A model generated the notes under the pieces. That model did not search any database, was not told where the DNA came from, and saw only the letters and a list, made by a program, of their open reading frames with translations. From Okeania sp. SIO3I5 (GTDB lineage Bacteria; Cyanobacteriota; Cyanobacteriia; Cyanobacteriales; Microcoleaceae), in contig NZ_JAAHHT010000025.1 of assembly GCF_010672085.1 (NCBI RefSeq), forward strand, positions 55,200 to 106,346: a stretch of 51,147 nucleotides of DNA, written 5' to 3'. Positions 18,146 through 25,085 of the stretch are shown in pieces. Positions within the stretch are counted from its first letter, which is position 1; every line of letters begins with the position of its first letter. A program made the position numbers and the translations under genes.

Positions 18146-19495
18146 CTACTCGACTTTATTATTAACAGTTTCAACAGCCTTTTTAAACTCAGGAATACCC
18201 TTAATCAAAGGATGAACATCATACCAACGTTTCCTCTCTCCTTGATCATAATAACAATATTCCAAAATACAGCGATTAAACATTAAACTGCGGTAATTAT
18301 CATCATTAGGTACTTGCCTAGAAAACGCCACTTCAGCTAACCTTTTCCATTGGTTATCATCCACAGTTTTCCGATAAATATCTCTAGCATCTGTAATTGA
18401 TCTGCGGATAGCATTTATCGGAATAGGCAAATCATCCGTATAGTCAAAAGCCGACTGAATTAATAATAGTAAATTGCGCACATGACCTCCACTCATTATG
18501 CAGAGTTGATTCAAAGTTTCTTCACTATCAAATATCTCAGTTTCCAGGGAAAGATTAGGAGCAAAATTTTCCACTCGCTTGATAATTAACTCCTTAATTT
18601 TATTAAATCCTGGTTCGTATTTACTACCATCAGGTTTCTGCACCATAATCATCGGTAAAACCTGGGGAGCTGAATAAAATTCTCTCAAGTCCGCTGCTCT
18701 ATGGGAGTAAACCATTGAGATAGGAACCGTATAAATAATGTGGCAATTTAAAGCCTTTAATTGTTCAGAGCGATCGATAAAAATATGGTCGTGGTTAGTC
18801 CGTTTATCCTCTTGCAGAACAGGCACTATCCGGTCTAAATTATCAACTATTACCGCTAATTCTGTACAACCATTAGGTAAATTACTTTTAGCATCATCAA
18901 TAAATTCATTCAAAACTTTAATCAGAGTTACAGTGTGGGGATTAATTTTCTGCCGAATTTGATTGCGGAGACTAGGTACTGCCCTTAAATTTGCCGTTAA
19001 CTTAGCAAAAGCAGATATTTGTACATCAACATTTGCCTTCTCAAAGTCAATTTCTGTCAGAGCTAAATCCTTCAATTCTTGCCAGCGAGTCTCCAACCAA
19101 TTAAGTAGAGGACTAGGTTTAGCAACATCCTTTAAATCTTGCAATAAATGACGAGTACAAGCCAGTAAAATATCTGTATATTCGGCATCCTCCGCATCAA
19201 TATCCTGTTCATCCGCAGCAAAATAAACCACAAATATTTTCTCTGATTCTAAATGTTGTTTAAGTCTGAGTAATTCTGTAGATTTTCCTGCCCCTCGATG
19301 ACCCGCATAAAGTTGGCAAGTCATTCTTTTAGCACGTCTAATTTTTCTGCCTAAATCTACTAAAACATCTCCATCTCCCCGCACTTCTTTACAGTCAACA
19401 TAAAGAGGATCTCCTGCCGGTAATGGTTCAAAAGGATCGAAAGAATTGTAGAGATTTGTTAGTATTTTTTCTATCTCTATTTTTGTATTAGTCAT
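18146..19495 (-). CDS. P-loop AAA-type ATPase (TPR partner, copy 1)
   Basis: A 449-residue ATPase taken from ATG 19495. The frame stays open to 19567, but those extra 24 codons translate a GGGAATA heptamer run and are not conserved. Walker A is GHRGAGKS (65-72), Walker B AVIVDNLDR (214-222), followed by HDHIFIDRSEQL, a sensor-like strand CHIIYTVPISMVYS and a GGHVRNLL helix (337-344). The C-terminal ~70 residues (NRCILEYCYYD, WYDVHPLIKGI) resemble a winged-helix lid. It is a close paralogue of 25082-26398 over its whole length. No membrane segment is seen. By analogy with copy 2 it should work with a TPR protein, here 12807-15350, now 2.8 kb downstream behind a TnpB element. The biological role is unknown; a STAND-like switch or regulator is plausible. 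Confidence 0.9.
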   Translation of the reverse strand: MTNTKIEIEKILTNLYNSFDPFEPLPAGDPLYVDCKEVRGDGDVLVDLGRKIRRAKRMTCQLYAGHRGAGKSTELLRLKQHLESEKIFVVYFAADEQDIDAEDAEYTDILLACTRHLLQDLKDVAKPSPLLNWLETRWQELKDLALTEIDFEKANVDVQISAFAKLTANLRAVPSLRNQIRQKINPHTVTLIKVLNEFIDDAKSNLPNGCTELAVIVDNLDRIVPVLQEDKRTNHDHIFIDRSEQLKALNCHIIYTVPISMVYSHRAADLREFYSAPQVLPMIMVQKPDGSKYEPGFNKIKELIIKRVENFAPNLSLETEIFDSEETLNQLCIMSGGHVRNLLLLIQSAFDYTDDLPIPINAIRRSITDARDIYRKTVDDNQWKRLAEVAFSRQVPNDDNYRSLMFNRCILEYCYYDQGERKRWYDVHPLIKGIPEFKKAVETVNNKVE

Positions 19496-19499
19496 AATA

Positions 19500-19540
19500 A
19501 TAGGGAGTAGGGAATAGGGAATAGGGAATAGGGAATAGAG
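19500..19540. repeat. GGGAATA heptamer run (STRR type)
   Basis: Tandem GGGAATA/GGGAGTA heptamers just upstream of the ATPase start. Similar runs occur near 33, 239, 21528, 22707, 23137, 23235, 32069 (GGGAACA), 40550 and 50438. These are the short tandemly repeated heptamers known from filamentous cyanobacteria. Confidence 0.8.
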
Positions 19541-20300
19541 AGTAGGGTGCGTTTCGCGGAGCGACATGAAAAGGCGCTTACCAGAAACTATCGTTGAACT
19601 GTCAAAAATGACATAGCGCCGTAACGCACCATTGAGTAGGATTCAAACATATTCTGATGAAAAATTTCTACAATTGGCATCTATTAAAAATCTCCTTTTT
19701 TTTATTTGGTATTATCAAAATTATTTAGAGAGTAGGGTGCGTTTCGCGGAGCGACATGAAAAGGCGCTTACCACAAATTATCGTTGAACTGTCAAAAATG
19801 ACATAGCGCCGTAACGCACCATTGAGTAGGATTCAAACATATTCTGATGAAAAATTTCTACAATTGCCATCTATTAAAAATCTCCTTTTTTTGATTTGGT
19901 ATTATCAAAATTATTTAGAGAGTAGGGTGCGTTTCGCGGAGCGACATGAAAAGGCGCTTACCACAAATTATCGTTGAACTGTCAAAAATTACATAGCGCC
20001 GTAACGCATCGTTGAGTAGGATTCAAACATATTCTGATGAAAAATTTCTACAATTGGCATCTATTAAAAATCTCCTTTTTTTTATTTGGTATTATCAAAA
20101 TTATTTAGAGAGTAGGGTGCGTTTCGCGGAGCGACATGAAAAGGCGCTTACCACAAACTATCGTTGAACTGTCAAAAATTACATAGCGCCGTAACGCACC
20201 GTTGAGTAGGATTCACACATATTCTGATGAAAAATTTCTACAATTGCCATCTATTAAAAATCTCCTTTTTTTATTTGGTATTATCAAAATTATTCAGAGA
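19541..20300. repeat. Four tandem 190-bp units, mosaic of ATPase leader, TPR-gene fragment and hairpin element
   Basis: AGTAGGGTGCG recurs at 19541, 19731, 19921 and 20111, exactly 190 bp apart. Read on the minus strand, each unit has an AAGGAGA ribosome binding site and ATG(C/G)C that match the 5' leader of the ATPase gene at 26398. Directly after comes GTAGAAATTTTTCATCA, matching a stretch of TPR-gene coding sequence (VEIFHQN, see 22848-23128). Then comes a hairpin element whose arms are GGTGCGTT/AACGCACC and GGCGCT/AGCGCC. The result is a short open frame of about 30 codons repeated in each unit. Whether it is translated is unknown. Confidence 0.9.
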
Positions 20301-20760
20301 GTAGTAGACTGACACAACTAAAATGGTGCGTTACGACGGATTGCTAAATCTCTTTCATAATCTGAATTTAAGCCGTCTAACGCACCCTACAATTTTGCTA
20401 TTTTTGCATTAATCATAATTAGTATTATAAAAATTTTTCAGAGAATAGGGTGCGTTAGGCGCTTACCACAAACTATCGTTGAACTGTCAAAAATTACATA
20501 GCGCCGTAACGCACCATTGAATAGAATTCACACATATTCTATGTCTATTTTTGCATTAATCATAATTAGTATTATAAAAATTCTTCAGAGAGTAGGGTGC
20601 GTTAGGCGCTTACCACAAACTATCGTTGAACTATCAAAAATTACATAGCGCCGTAACGCACCATTGAGTAGAATTCACACATATTTAATGGTGCGTTACG
20701 ACGGATTGTTAAATCCCTTTCATCGTCTAAATTTTTGCCGTCTAACGCACCCTACTAGAC
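20301..20760. repeat. Cluster of GTGCGTTA...TAACGCAC hairpin elements
   Basis: At least four compact elements: 20324-20390, 20448-20514, 20593-20663 and 20691-20754. Two (20448, 20593) have arms GGTGCGTTA-GGCGCT and AGCGCC-G-TAACGCACC around a ~37-nt loop. Two have arms GGTGCGTTACGACGG and CCGTCTAACGCACC. They are REP/MITE-like with no coding. The same ends appear in the 190-bp units, in the ~390-bp repeats at 11.8-12.8 kb and, degenerate, at 27609-27652. Confidence 0.85.
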
Positions 20761-20787
20761 TACTTTTTTTATTCGGCATTATAACCA

Positions 20788-20832
20788 TTATTCAGTCAGC
20801 AATTTGCAAAGCATTTCAGCAATTTCAGTTTT
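20788..20832 (-). pseudogene. 3' remnant (~14 codons) of a MazF/PemK toxin gene
   Basis: The minus strand encodes KTEIAEMLCKLLTE and a stop, which matches the C-terminal TEIGEKLCKLMTE of the intact toxin at 21691-22047. It begins inside the end of the upstream TPR-antitoxin frame in another reading frame. About 290-300 bp of the toxin gene, including its start and active site, are missing. This is a deletion scar, not a functional gene. Confidence 0.8.
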
Positions 20833-21505
20833 TTATTGAATAGGTAAAAGGTTTGCCATCTGTTAATTGATATATATCTTCTTCCGAGTCTTTTAGAAAA
20901 TCAAATACTGGATTTGTAGCTGCTGCGTGAAGCCATTCTTGTTCGTCTATTTCCTCTGAATTTTCCCAGTCTAATTCATCTTCAAATTGTTCAAATTCAA
21001 CAGCAGTTTCTTGGGAATTATCTGTCTGAGAGAGTAAAGCTTTTATCTGAGGATTTTCTAATAATTTTGCTGCATCTGCTAATAGTTTTTCGCCCCAAAG
21101 TTCTTTTTTCAGGCGTTGCAAGTTTCCCCAACTTTTATCTAATTTTAGTGCTACTTCAGCTATTGCTAAACCTTCTGGAATTTCACCTTTGTTGTAGAGA
21201 GCAACTCCTATTGCTAATTGAGGTTCTACAAATTGATTATTAATTTCAATAACAGCTTGCCAATGTTCTATAGCTTCATCTACTTTTCCTATTTCATATT
21301 TAACTAAGCCAAGATTAATAATAGTAAATTTATCGTCTGATTTAATTTCTAGAACTTTTTCATAAGCAACTATTGCTTGTTGATAAAATTTTAACTGTGA
21401 GAAAGCAACACCTTTACTGAACAAAGATTCGTAATAGCCTGGTTGAACTTCTAAAGCTTTTTCATAATCAGCGATCGCCTGTTCATATTGTTCTAAATTT
21501 TCCAT
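20825..21505 (-). CDS. Truncated TPR protein with antitoxin-like tail; toxin gene deleted downstream
   Basis: A 226-residue frame. Residues 1-125 are TPR units nearly identical to the last repeats of the 12807-15350 protein, residues 126-165 match its C-terminal tail (LLENPQIKALLSQTDNS), then an acidic linker leads to DEQEWLHAAATN...DFLKDSEEDIYQL and DGKPF (187-220), the tail typical of antitoxins paired with cyanobacterial MazF/PemK toxins. It starts at an ATG that replaces an internal Leu codon of the parent (GCACTGGAAAAT to GCAATGGAAAAT), with no Shine-Dalgarno sequence, so expression is uncertain. The last residues (SIKN) arise from the deletion that removed the toxin. It could be an orphan antitoxin, or decaying sequence. 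Confidence 0.7.
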   Translation of the reverse strand: MENLEQYEQAIADYEKALEVQPGYYESLFSKGVAFSQLKFYQQAIVAYEKVLEIKSDDKFTIINLGLVKYEIGKVDEAIEHWQAVIEINNQFVEPQLAIGVALYNKGEIPEGLAIAEVALKLDKSWGNLQRLKKELWGEKLLADAAKLLENPQIKALLSQTDNSQETAVEFEQFEDELDWENSEEIDEQEWLHAAATNPVFDFLKDSEEDIYQLTDGKPFTYSIKN

Positions 21506-21540
21506 TGCAATAAATATAATAATAGGGAGTAGGGAGTAGT

Positions 21541-21616
21541 TAGTAGATTTTTATCTACTGGCTGATTATATGGTTAATTAATGAGACTTGATATTATTCT
21601 GGATGACTCATAATTT
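21541..21616. repeat. Dispersed module GTAGATTTTTATCTA...GATGACT (copy 1 of 3)
   Basis: About 75 bp upstream of the TPR-antitoxin frame. Copies 2 and 3 lie at 22742-22835 and 23272-23365, each immediately following (in plus coordinates) a GGGAGTA heptamer run and a TPR-fragment start. So start fragment, heptamers and this module have been duplicated as a block. The GATGAAAAATTTCTACA phrase and a leader-like CATCTATGAAAAATCTCC follow at 21627-21665. Confidence 0.8.
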
Positions 21617-21690
21617 TTTATTTTTTGATGAAAAATTTCTACAGTTGCCATCTATGAAAAATCTCCTTTTTTGATTTGGTATTATAAAAA

Positions 21691-22047
21691 TTATTCAGTC
21701 ATCAATTTGCAAAGCTTTTCACCAATTTCAGTTTGTGTATTTGATGATAATTTACCAATCTCTCGCTTAATTAAAGAAGGACGAAGAGATACAATAAAAT
21801 CTAACTTAATCACAGAAGATTTACGCAAACCAGAATCAGCAAAATCTGGATGATTAGTATCTAATAGAATATCAGTTTCTAGCAATTTAGTAGGAACTTT
21901 ACTTGTGATAAAAGCCATCATAATACGATTATATTGCCCCACTGGATTAGTAAGGCAAACAGCAGGACGTATCTTAGTTGATGATAAATCATCGAAGGGA
22001 AAAGGTACTAAAACTATTTTGCCTTTAGTAAGTGAAGGGTTTGCCAT
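21691..22047 (-). CDS. MazF/PemK-family type II toxin (endoribonuclease)
   Basis: A 118-residue protein starting MANPSLTKGKIVLVPFPFDD, with the family features GxIVLVPFPFxD, SSTKIRPAVCL (about 22-32) and a later ITSKVP strand. MazF/PemK toxins are dimeric, sequence-specific mRNA interferases neutralised by a C-terminal peptide of the partner antitoxin. The ATG lies inside the end of the upstream TPR-antitoxin frame, overlapping it by 23 bp, the classic antitoxin-toxin overlap, so translation is probably coupled. Full length and no frameshift, so presumably active if expressed. The 3' end runs into a copy of the ATTTGGTATTATAAAAATTATT leader repeat. Confidence 0.93.
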   Translation of the reverse strand: MANPSLTKGKIVLVPFPFDDLSSTKIRPAVCLTNPVGQYNRIMMAFITSKVPTKLLETDILLDTNHPDFADSGLRKSSVIKLDFIVSLRPSLIKREIGKLSSNTQTEIGEKLCKLMTE

Positions 22048-22690
22048 CTTCTAATGTATATATGTCCTCTTCCGGGTCTTTCAGAAAATCAAATATTGCA
22101 TTTGTAGCTGCTGCGTGGAGCCATTCTTGTTCGTCTATTTCGTCTGTTTCCCAATCTAATTCATCTTCAGGTTGTTCAAATTCAACAGCAGTTTCCTTGG
22201 AATTATCTGTCTGAGAAAGTAAGGCTTTTATTTGAAGATTTTCTAATAATTTTGTGGCATCTGCTAATAGTTTGTCACCCCAAAGTTCTTCTTTGAGACG
22301 CTGCAAGTATCTCCAACTTTTATCTAATTTTAGTGCTACTTCAGCTATTGTTAAACCTTCTGGAGTTTGACCTTTATTGTAGAGGGCAACTCCTATAGCT
22401 AATTGAGGTTCTACAAGTTTGTTATTAATTTGAAGTGCTGCTTGCCAATGTTCTATTGCTTCATCTATTTTTCCCATTTCATATTTAACTAAGCCAAGAT
22501 TAATAATGGTAAATTTATCGTCTGGTTTAATTTCAATAGCTCTTTCATAAGCAACTATTGCTTGTTGATAAAGTTTTAACTGTGAGAAAGCGACACCTTT
22601 ACTAAACCAAGCTTCGTGAGAGTCTGGTTGAACTTCTAAAGCTTTTTCATAATCAGCGATCGCCTGTTCATATTGTTCTAAATTTTCCAT
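22025..22690 (-). CDS. TPR-antitoxin fusion, partner of MazF/PemK toxin
   Basis: A 221-residue protein: about three and a half TPR units (1-125), the TPR-gene tail region (126-163), an acidic linker (164-184) and an antitoxin-like end with DEQEWLHAAATN, DFLKDPEEDIYTL and DGKPF (186-219). The stop lies inside the toxin gene, which starts 23 bp earlier. There is no Met between the last TPR and the antitoxin end, so the antitoxin peptide can only be made as a fusion, unless a non-ATG start is used. The start is the same Leu-to-Met ATG seen in the other truncated copies, with no Shine-Dalgarno sequence. The antitoxin role is inferred from position and the DGKPF-type tail; a DNA-binding domain is not visible. 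The TPR part could make toxin control depend on a TPR partner. Confidence 0.82.
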   Translation of the reverse strand: MENLEQYEQAIADYEKALEVQPDSHEAWFSKGVAFSQLKLYQQAIVAYERAIEIKPDDKFTIINLGLVKYEMGKIDEAIEHWQAALQINNKLVEPQLAIGVALYNKGQTPEGLTIAEVALKLDKSWRYLQRLKEELWGDKLLADATKLLENLQIKALLSQTDNSKETAVEFEQPEDELDWETDEIDEQEWLHAAATNAIFDFLKDPEEDIYTLEDGKPFTY

Positions 22691-22847
22691 TGCAATAAAT
22701 ATAAAAATAGGGAATAGGGAGTAGGGAGTAGGGAATAGTTTGGTAGATTTTTATCTATTGGCTGATTATTATGGTTAATTAATGAGACTTGATATTATTC
22801 TGGATGACTAATAGTTATAAGTCTAGTTGAGAAAGGTTATCGGTTTC

Positions 22848-23128
22848 TTAGACTATCATTCTCAAAACTTTAGTAAAAATTTCTTTCAATTTATACCAGC
22901 CTATTTTAGTGAGAAAATTTTTTATGTTTTGATGAAAAATTTCTACAGGAAAATCAGGATTAATTTCCTCGCATTTTTTGCACTGGCATAACCTTCTTTA
23001 AAACGGCGTAGTTTTATCAACGCAACACCTCTGAAATACCAAGCTTGATAATAGTCTGGATTAATTTCTAGAGCTTTATCAAAAGCAGCGATCGCCTGTT
23101 CATATTGTTCTAAATTTTCCATTGCCAT
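22848..23128 (-). pseudogene. Fragment of the TPR gene (3' part), frameshifted
   Basis: From the shared Leu-to-Met ATG the frame reads ENLEQYEQAIAAFDKALEIN and continues through one TPR closely matching residues ~475-515 of the 23373-25085 protein. It then shifts frame near GCAAAAAATGCGAGG. In the new frame the match resumes as NPDFPVEIFHQNIKNFLTKI and continues to EIFTKV, ending at a stop at 22848. The parent reads NPDFDEEIYSQMIKNLLTKI at this place, so VEIFHQN is a natural variant of the gene tail. This identifies the origin of the GTAGAAATTTTTCATCA phrase found in the neighbouring repeats. Confidence 0.85.
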
Positions 23129-23180
23129 AAATATTTAGGGAGTAGGGAATAGGGAATCGGGAAAAGTTTGGTAGATTTTT

Positions 23181-23222
23181 ATCTATCGCCTGTTCATATT
23201 ATTCTAAATTTTCCATTGCCAT
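23181..23222 (-). pseudogene. Minimal TPR start fragment
   Basis: About 40 bp encode MAMENLE-stop-YEQAI: the same ATG-bearing start fragment as at 21505, 22690 and 23128, with CAA changed to TAA, followed at once by the GATTTTTATCTA module. It is the shortest of four copies and clearly non-functional. Confidence 0.75.
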
Positions 23223-23372
23223 AAATATAATAATAGGGAGTAGAGAGTAGGGAGTAGGGAGTAGAGAAAAGTTTGGTATATTTTTGTCTATTTGCTGATT
23301 ATTATGGTTAATTAATGAGACTTGATATTATTCTGGATGACTAATAGTTATGAGTCTAGTTGAGGAAAGTTA

Positions 23373-25085
23373 TTAGTTTATTAAACCCATAAATCTCCAA
23401 AGTCTAGTAAAAATTTCTTTCAATTTATACCACCCTATTTTAGTGAGAAGATTTTTGATCATTTGACTATATATTTCCTCATCAAAATCAGGATTAATTT
23501 CCAGACTTTTCATTACACTGGCATTACCTTCTTGAAAACGGCGTAGTTTGATCAACGCAACACCCCTGAAATACCAAGCTTGATAATAGTCTGGATTAAT
23601 TTCTAGAGCTTGATCAAAAGCAGCGATCGCCTCTTCATATATTCCTAATTTTATCAGTAAAATTCCCTTATTTTGCCAAGTATTATAATGATACTCTGGT
23701 TTAATTTCTAGAACCTTTTCACAAGCTGAAATAGCCTCTTCATATTTGCCTAAATATGACAGACTATAGCCTTTACTGTTCCAAGCTTGGTGACAGTTTG
23801 GTTCAATTTCTACAGCTTTATCAAAAGCATAAATTGCCTGTTCATGTCTGCCTAAAGATGAAAGAACATGGCCTTTATTGTACCAAGCGGTGTGAGAGTC
23901 TGATTTAATTTCTATAGCTTTTTCATAAGCAGCGATCGCCTGTTCATATTTGCCTAAATTTATCAGTGCATTGCCTTTATAAAAACAGGCTTCGTCTTGG
24001 TCTGGTTTAATTTCTAAAGCTTTATCATAAGCAGAAATCGCCTGTTCATATTTTTCTAAATTTATCAGTGCATTGCCTTTCAATAGCCAGCTTTCGTCAT
24101 CATCTGGTTTAACTTCTAGAGCTTTATCATAAGCAGAAATTGCCTCTTCATATCTGCCTAAATCTGATAGTGAGTTTCCTTTGAAAATCCAAGAATCGTG
24201 AGAGTTTTGTTTAATTCCTAAAGCTTTATCATAAGCAGAAATTGCCTCTTCATATCTGCCTAAATCTGACAGAGTATTCCCTTTATTGTTCCAAGCATAG
24301 TAATAGTCTGGTTTAATTTCTAGAGCTTTATCATAAGCAGCGATTGCTTCTAACTTTTTACCAATACTATTGTTTAACCTACCTTGCTCAATTAATAAAT
24401 CTACCTTTTTTTCCAGAGTTTGATTATCCTCATCAATCAAACTTTGAATAACAATTAATTCTTTCTTGCATTCTTGAGGTGTGAGAGTTTCATAATCTTC
24501 TTTTCCTATTCTTTTGTAATAAGTGTGGAAAGTTTCATACTCTAAATTTTCCTTATCCATGGGAAAACGAAACACCCCAGAACGCCAATCAAAAAAATCT
24601 GGAGAACGATTAATCAGATAATCCATCGCAAACCTGGGCAACAAAAACACAAAGCAAATATCAAAATTATCCCTAAACCTTTCTCGCTGCTGATTCAAAT
24701 TAATCAAAACACGAGGAACTCCCCTCTTACTAATAGAAATAACCTCTTTCTCATCCAAACCTCTTGCTCTCATTTCATCCTCATATTCATAGAGAGAATA
24801 TTCCAAACCAGTCACAAACAAAATATCAATTTTTTTCAGATTAGGTAAATTTTCGACTCGATTGTAAAAATTATAAACACTCTCATCTAAAGCCAAAACT
24901 TCCGCTCTTTCCCGTGGAATATCTCGGCGAATTTTCTCCATAATTTTTGTTCCCTGTGCAGGCGAACATTCCACAAACAATAAACTAAAACCCTCACTAA
25001 ATCTAATAGTATTTACTAAAGCCTTATATTCCTCTGCAAACGTGAACGATAAATCCTCTTCCCAAACAAATTTTTCTCCATTCAT
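23373..25085 (-). CDS. TPR-repeat protein with N-terminal degenerate P-loop-like domain (ATPase partner, copy 2)
   Basis: A 570-residue paralogue of the 12807-15350 protein. The N-terminal domain (1 to about 225) has LLFVECSPAQGTKIMEKIRR in place of a Walker A loop, DILFVTGLEYSLYEYE, NLNQQRERFRDNFDICFVFL and PDFFDWRSGVFRF; the GKS/T needed for ATP hydrolysis is absent. About nine TPR units follow (232-540) and the C-terminal ~30 residues (LLTKIGWYKLKEIFTRLWRF) form an amphipathic, aromatic end different from copy 1. The ATG overlaps the stop of the ATPase gene as ATGA, so the two are very likely co-translated and probably form a complex. The specific function is not known. Confidence 0.9.
   Translation of the reverse strand: MNGEKFVWEEDLSFTFAEEYKALVNTIRFSEGFSLLFVECSPAQGTKIMEKIRRDIPRERAEVLALDESVYNFYNRVENLPNLKKIDILFVTGLEYSLYEYEDEMRARGLDEKEVISISKRGVPRVLINLNQQRERFRDNFDICFVFLLPRFAMDYLINRSPDFFDWRSGVFRFPMDKENLEYETFHTYYKRIGKEDYETLTPQECKKELIVIQSLIDEDNQTLEKKVDLLIEQGRLNNSIGKKLEAIAAYDKALEIKPDYYYAWNNKGNTLSDLGRYEEAISAYDKALGIKQNSHDSWIFKGNSLSDLGRYEEAISAYDKALEVKPDDDESWLLKGNALINLEKYEQAISAYDKALEIKPDQDEACFYKGNALINLGKYEQAIAAYEKAIEIKSDSHTAWYNKGHVLSSLGRHEQAIYAFDKAVEIEPNCHQAWNSKGYSLSYLGKYEEAISACEKVLEIKPEYHYNTWQNKGILLIKLGIYEEAIAAFDQALEINPDYYQAWYFRGVALIKLRRFQEGNASVMKSLEINPDFDEEIYSQMIKNLLTKIGWYKLKEIFTRLWRFMGLIN

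Noticed and set aside
19496-19567. 24-residue N-terminal extension of the ATPase at 18146-19495
   Set aside because: It translates a GGGAATA heptamer run (SLFPIPYSLL) and is absent from the paralogue, so the start was moved to ATG 19495.
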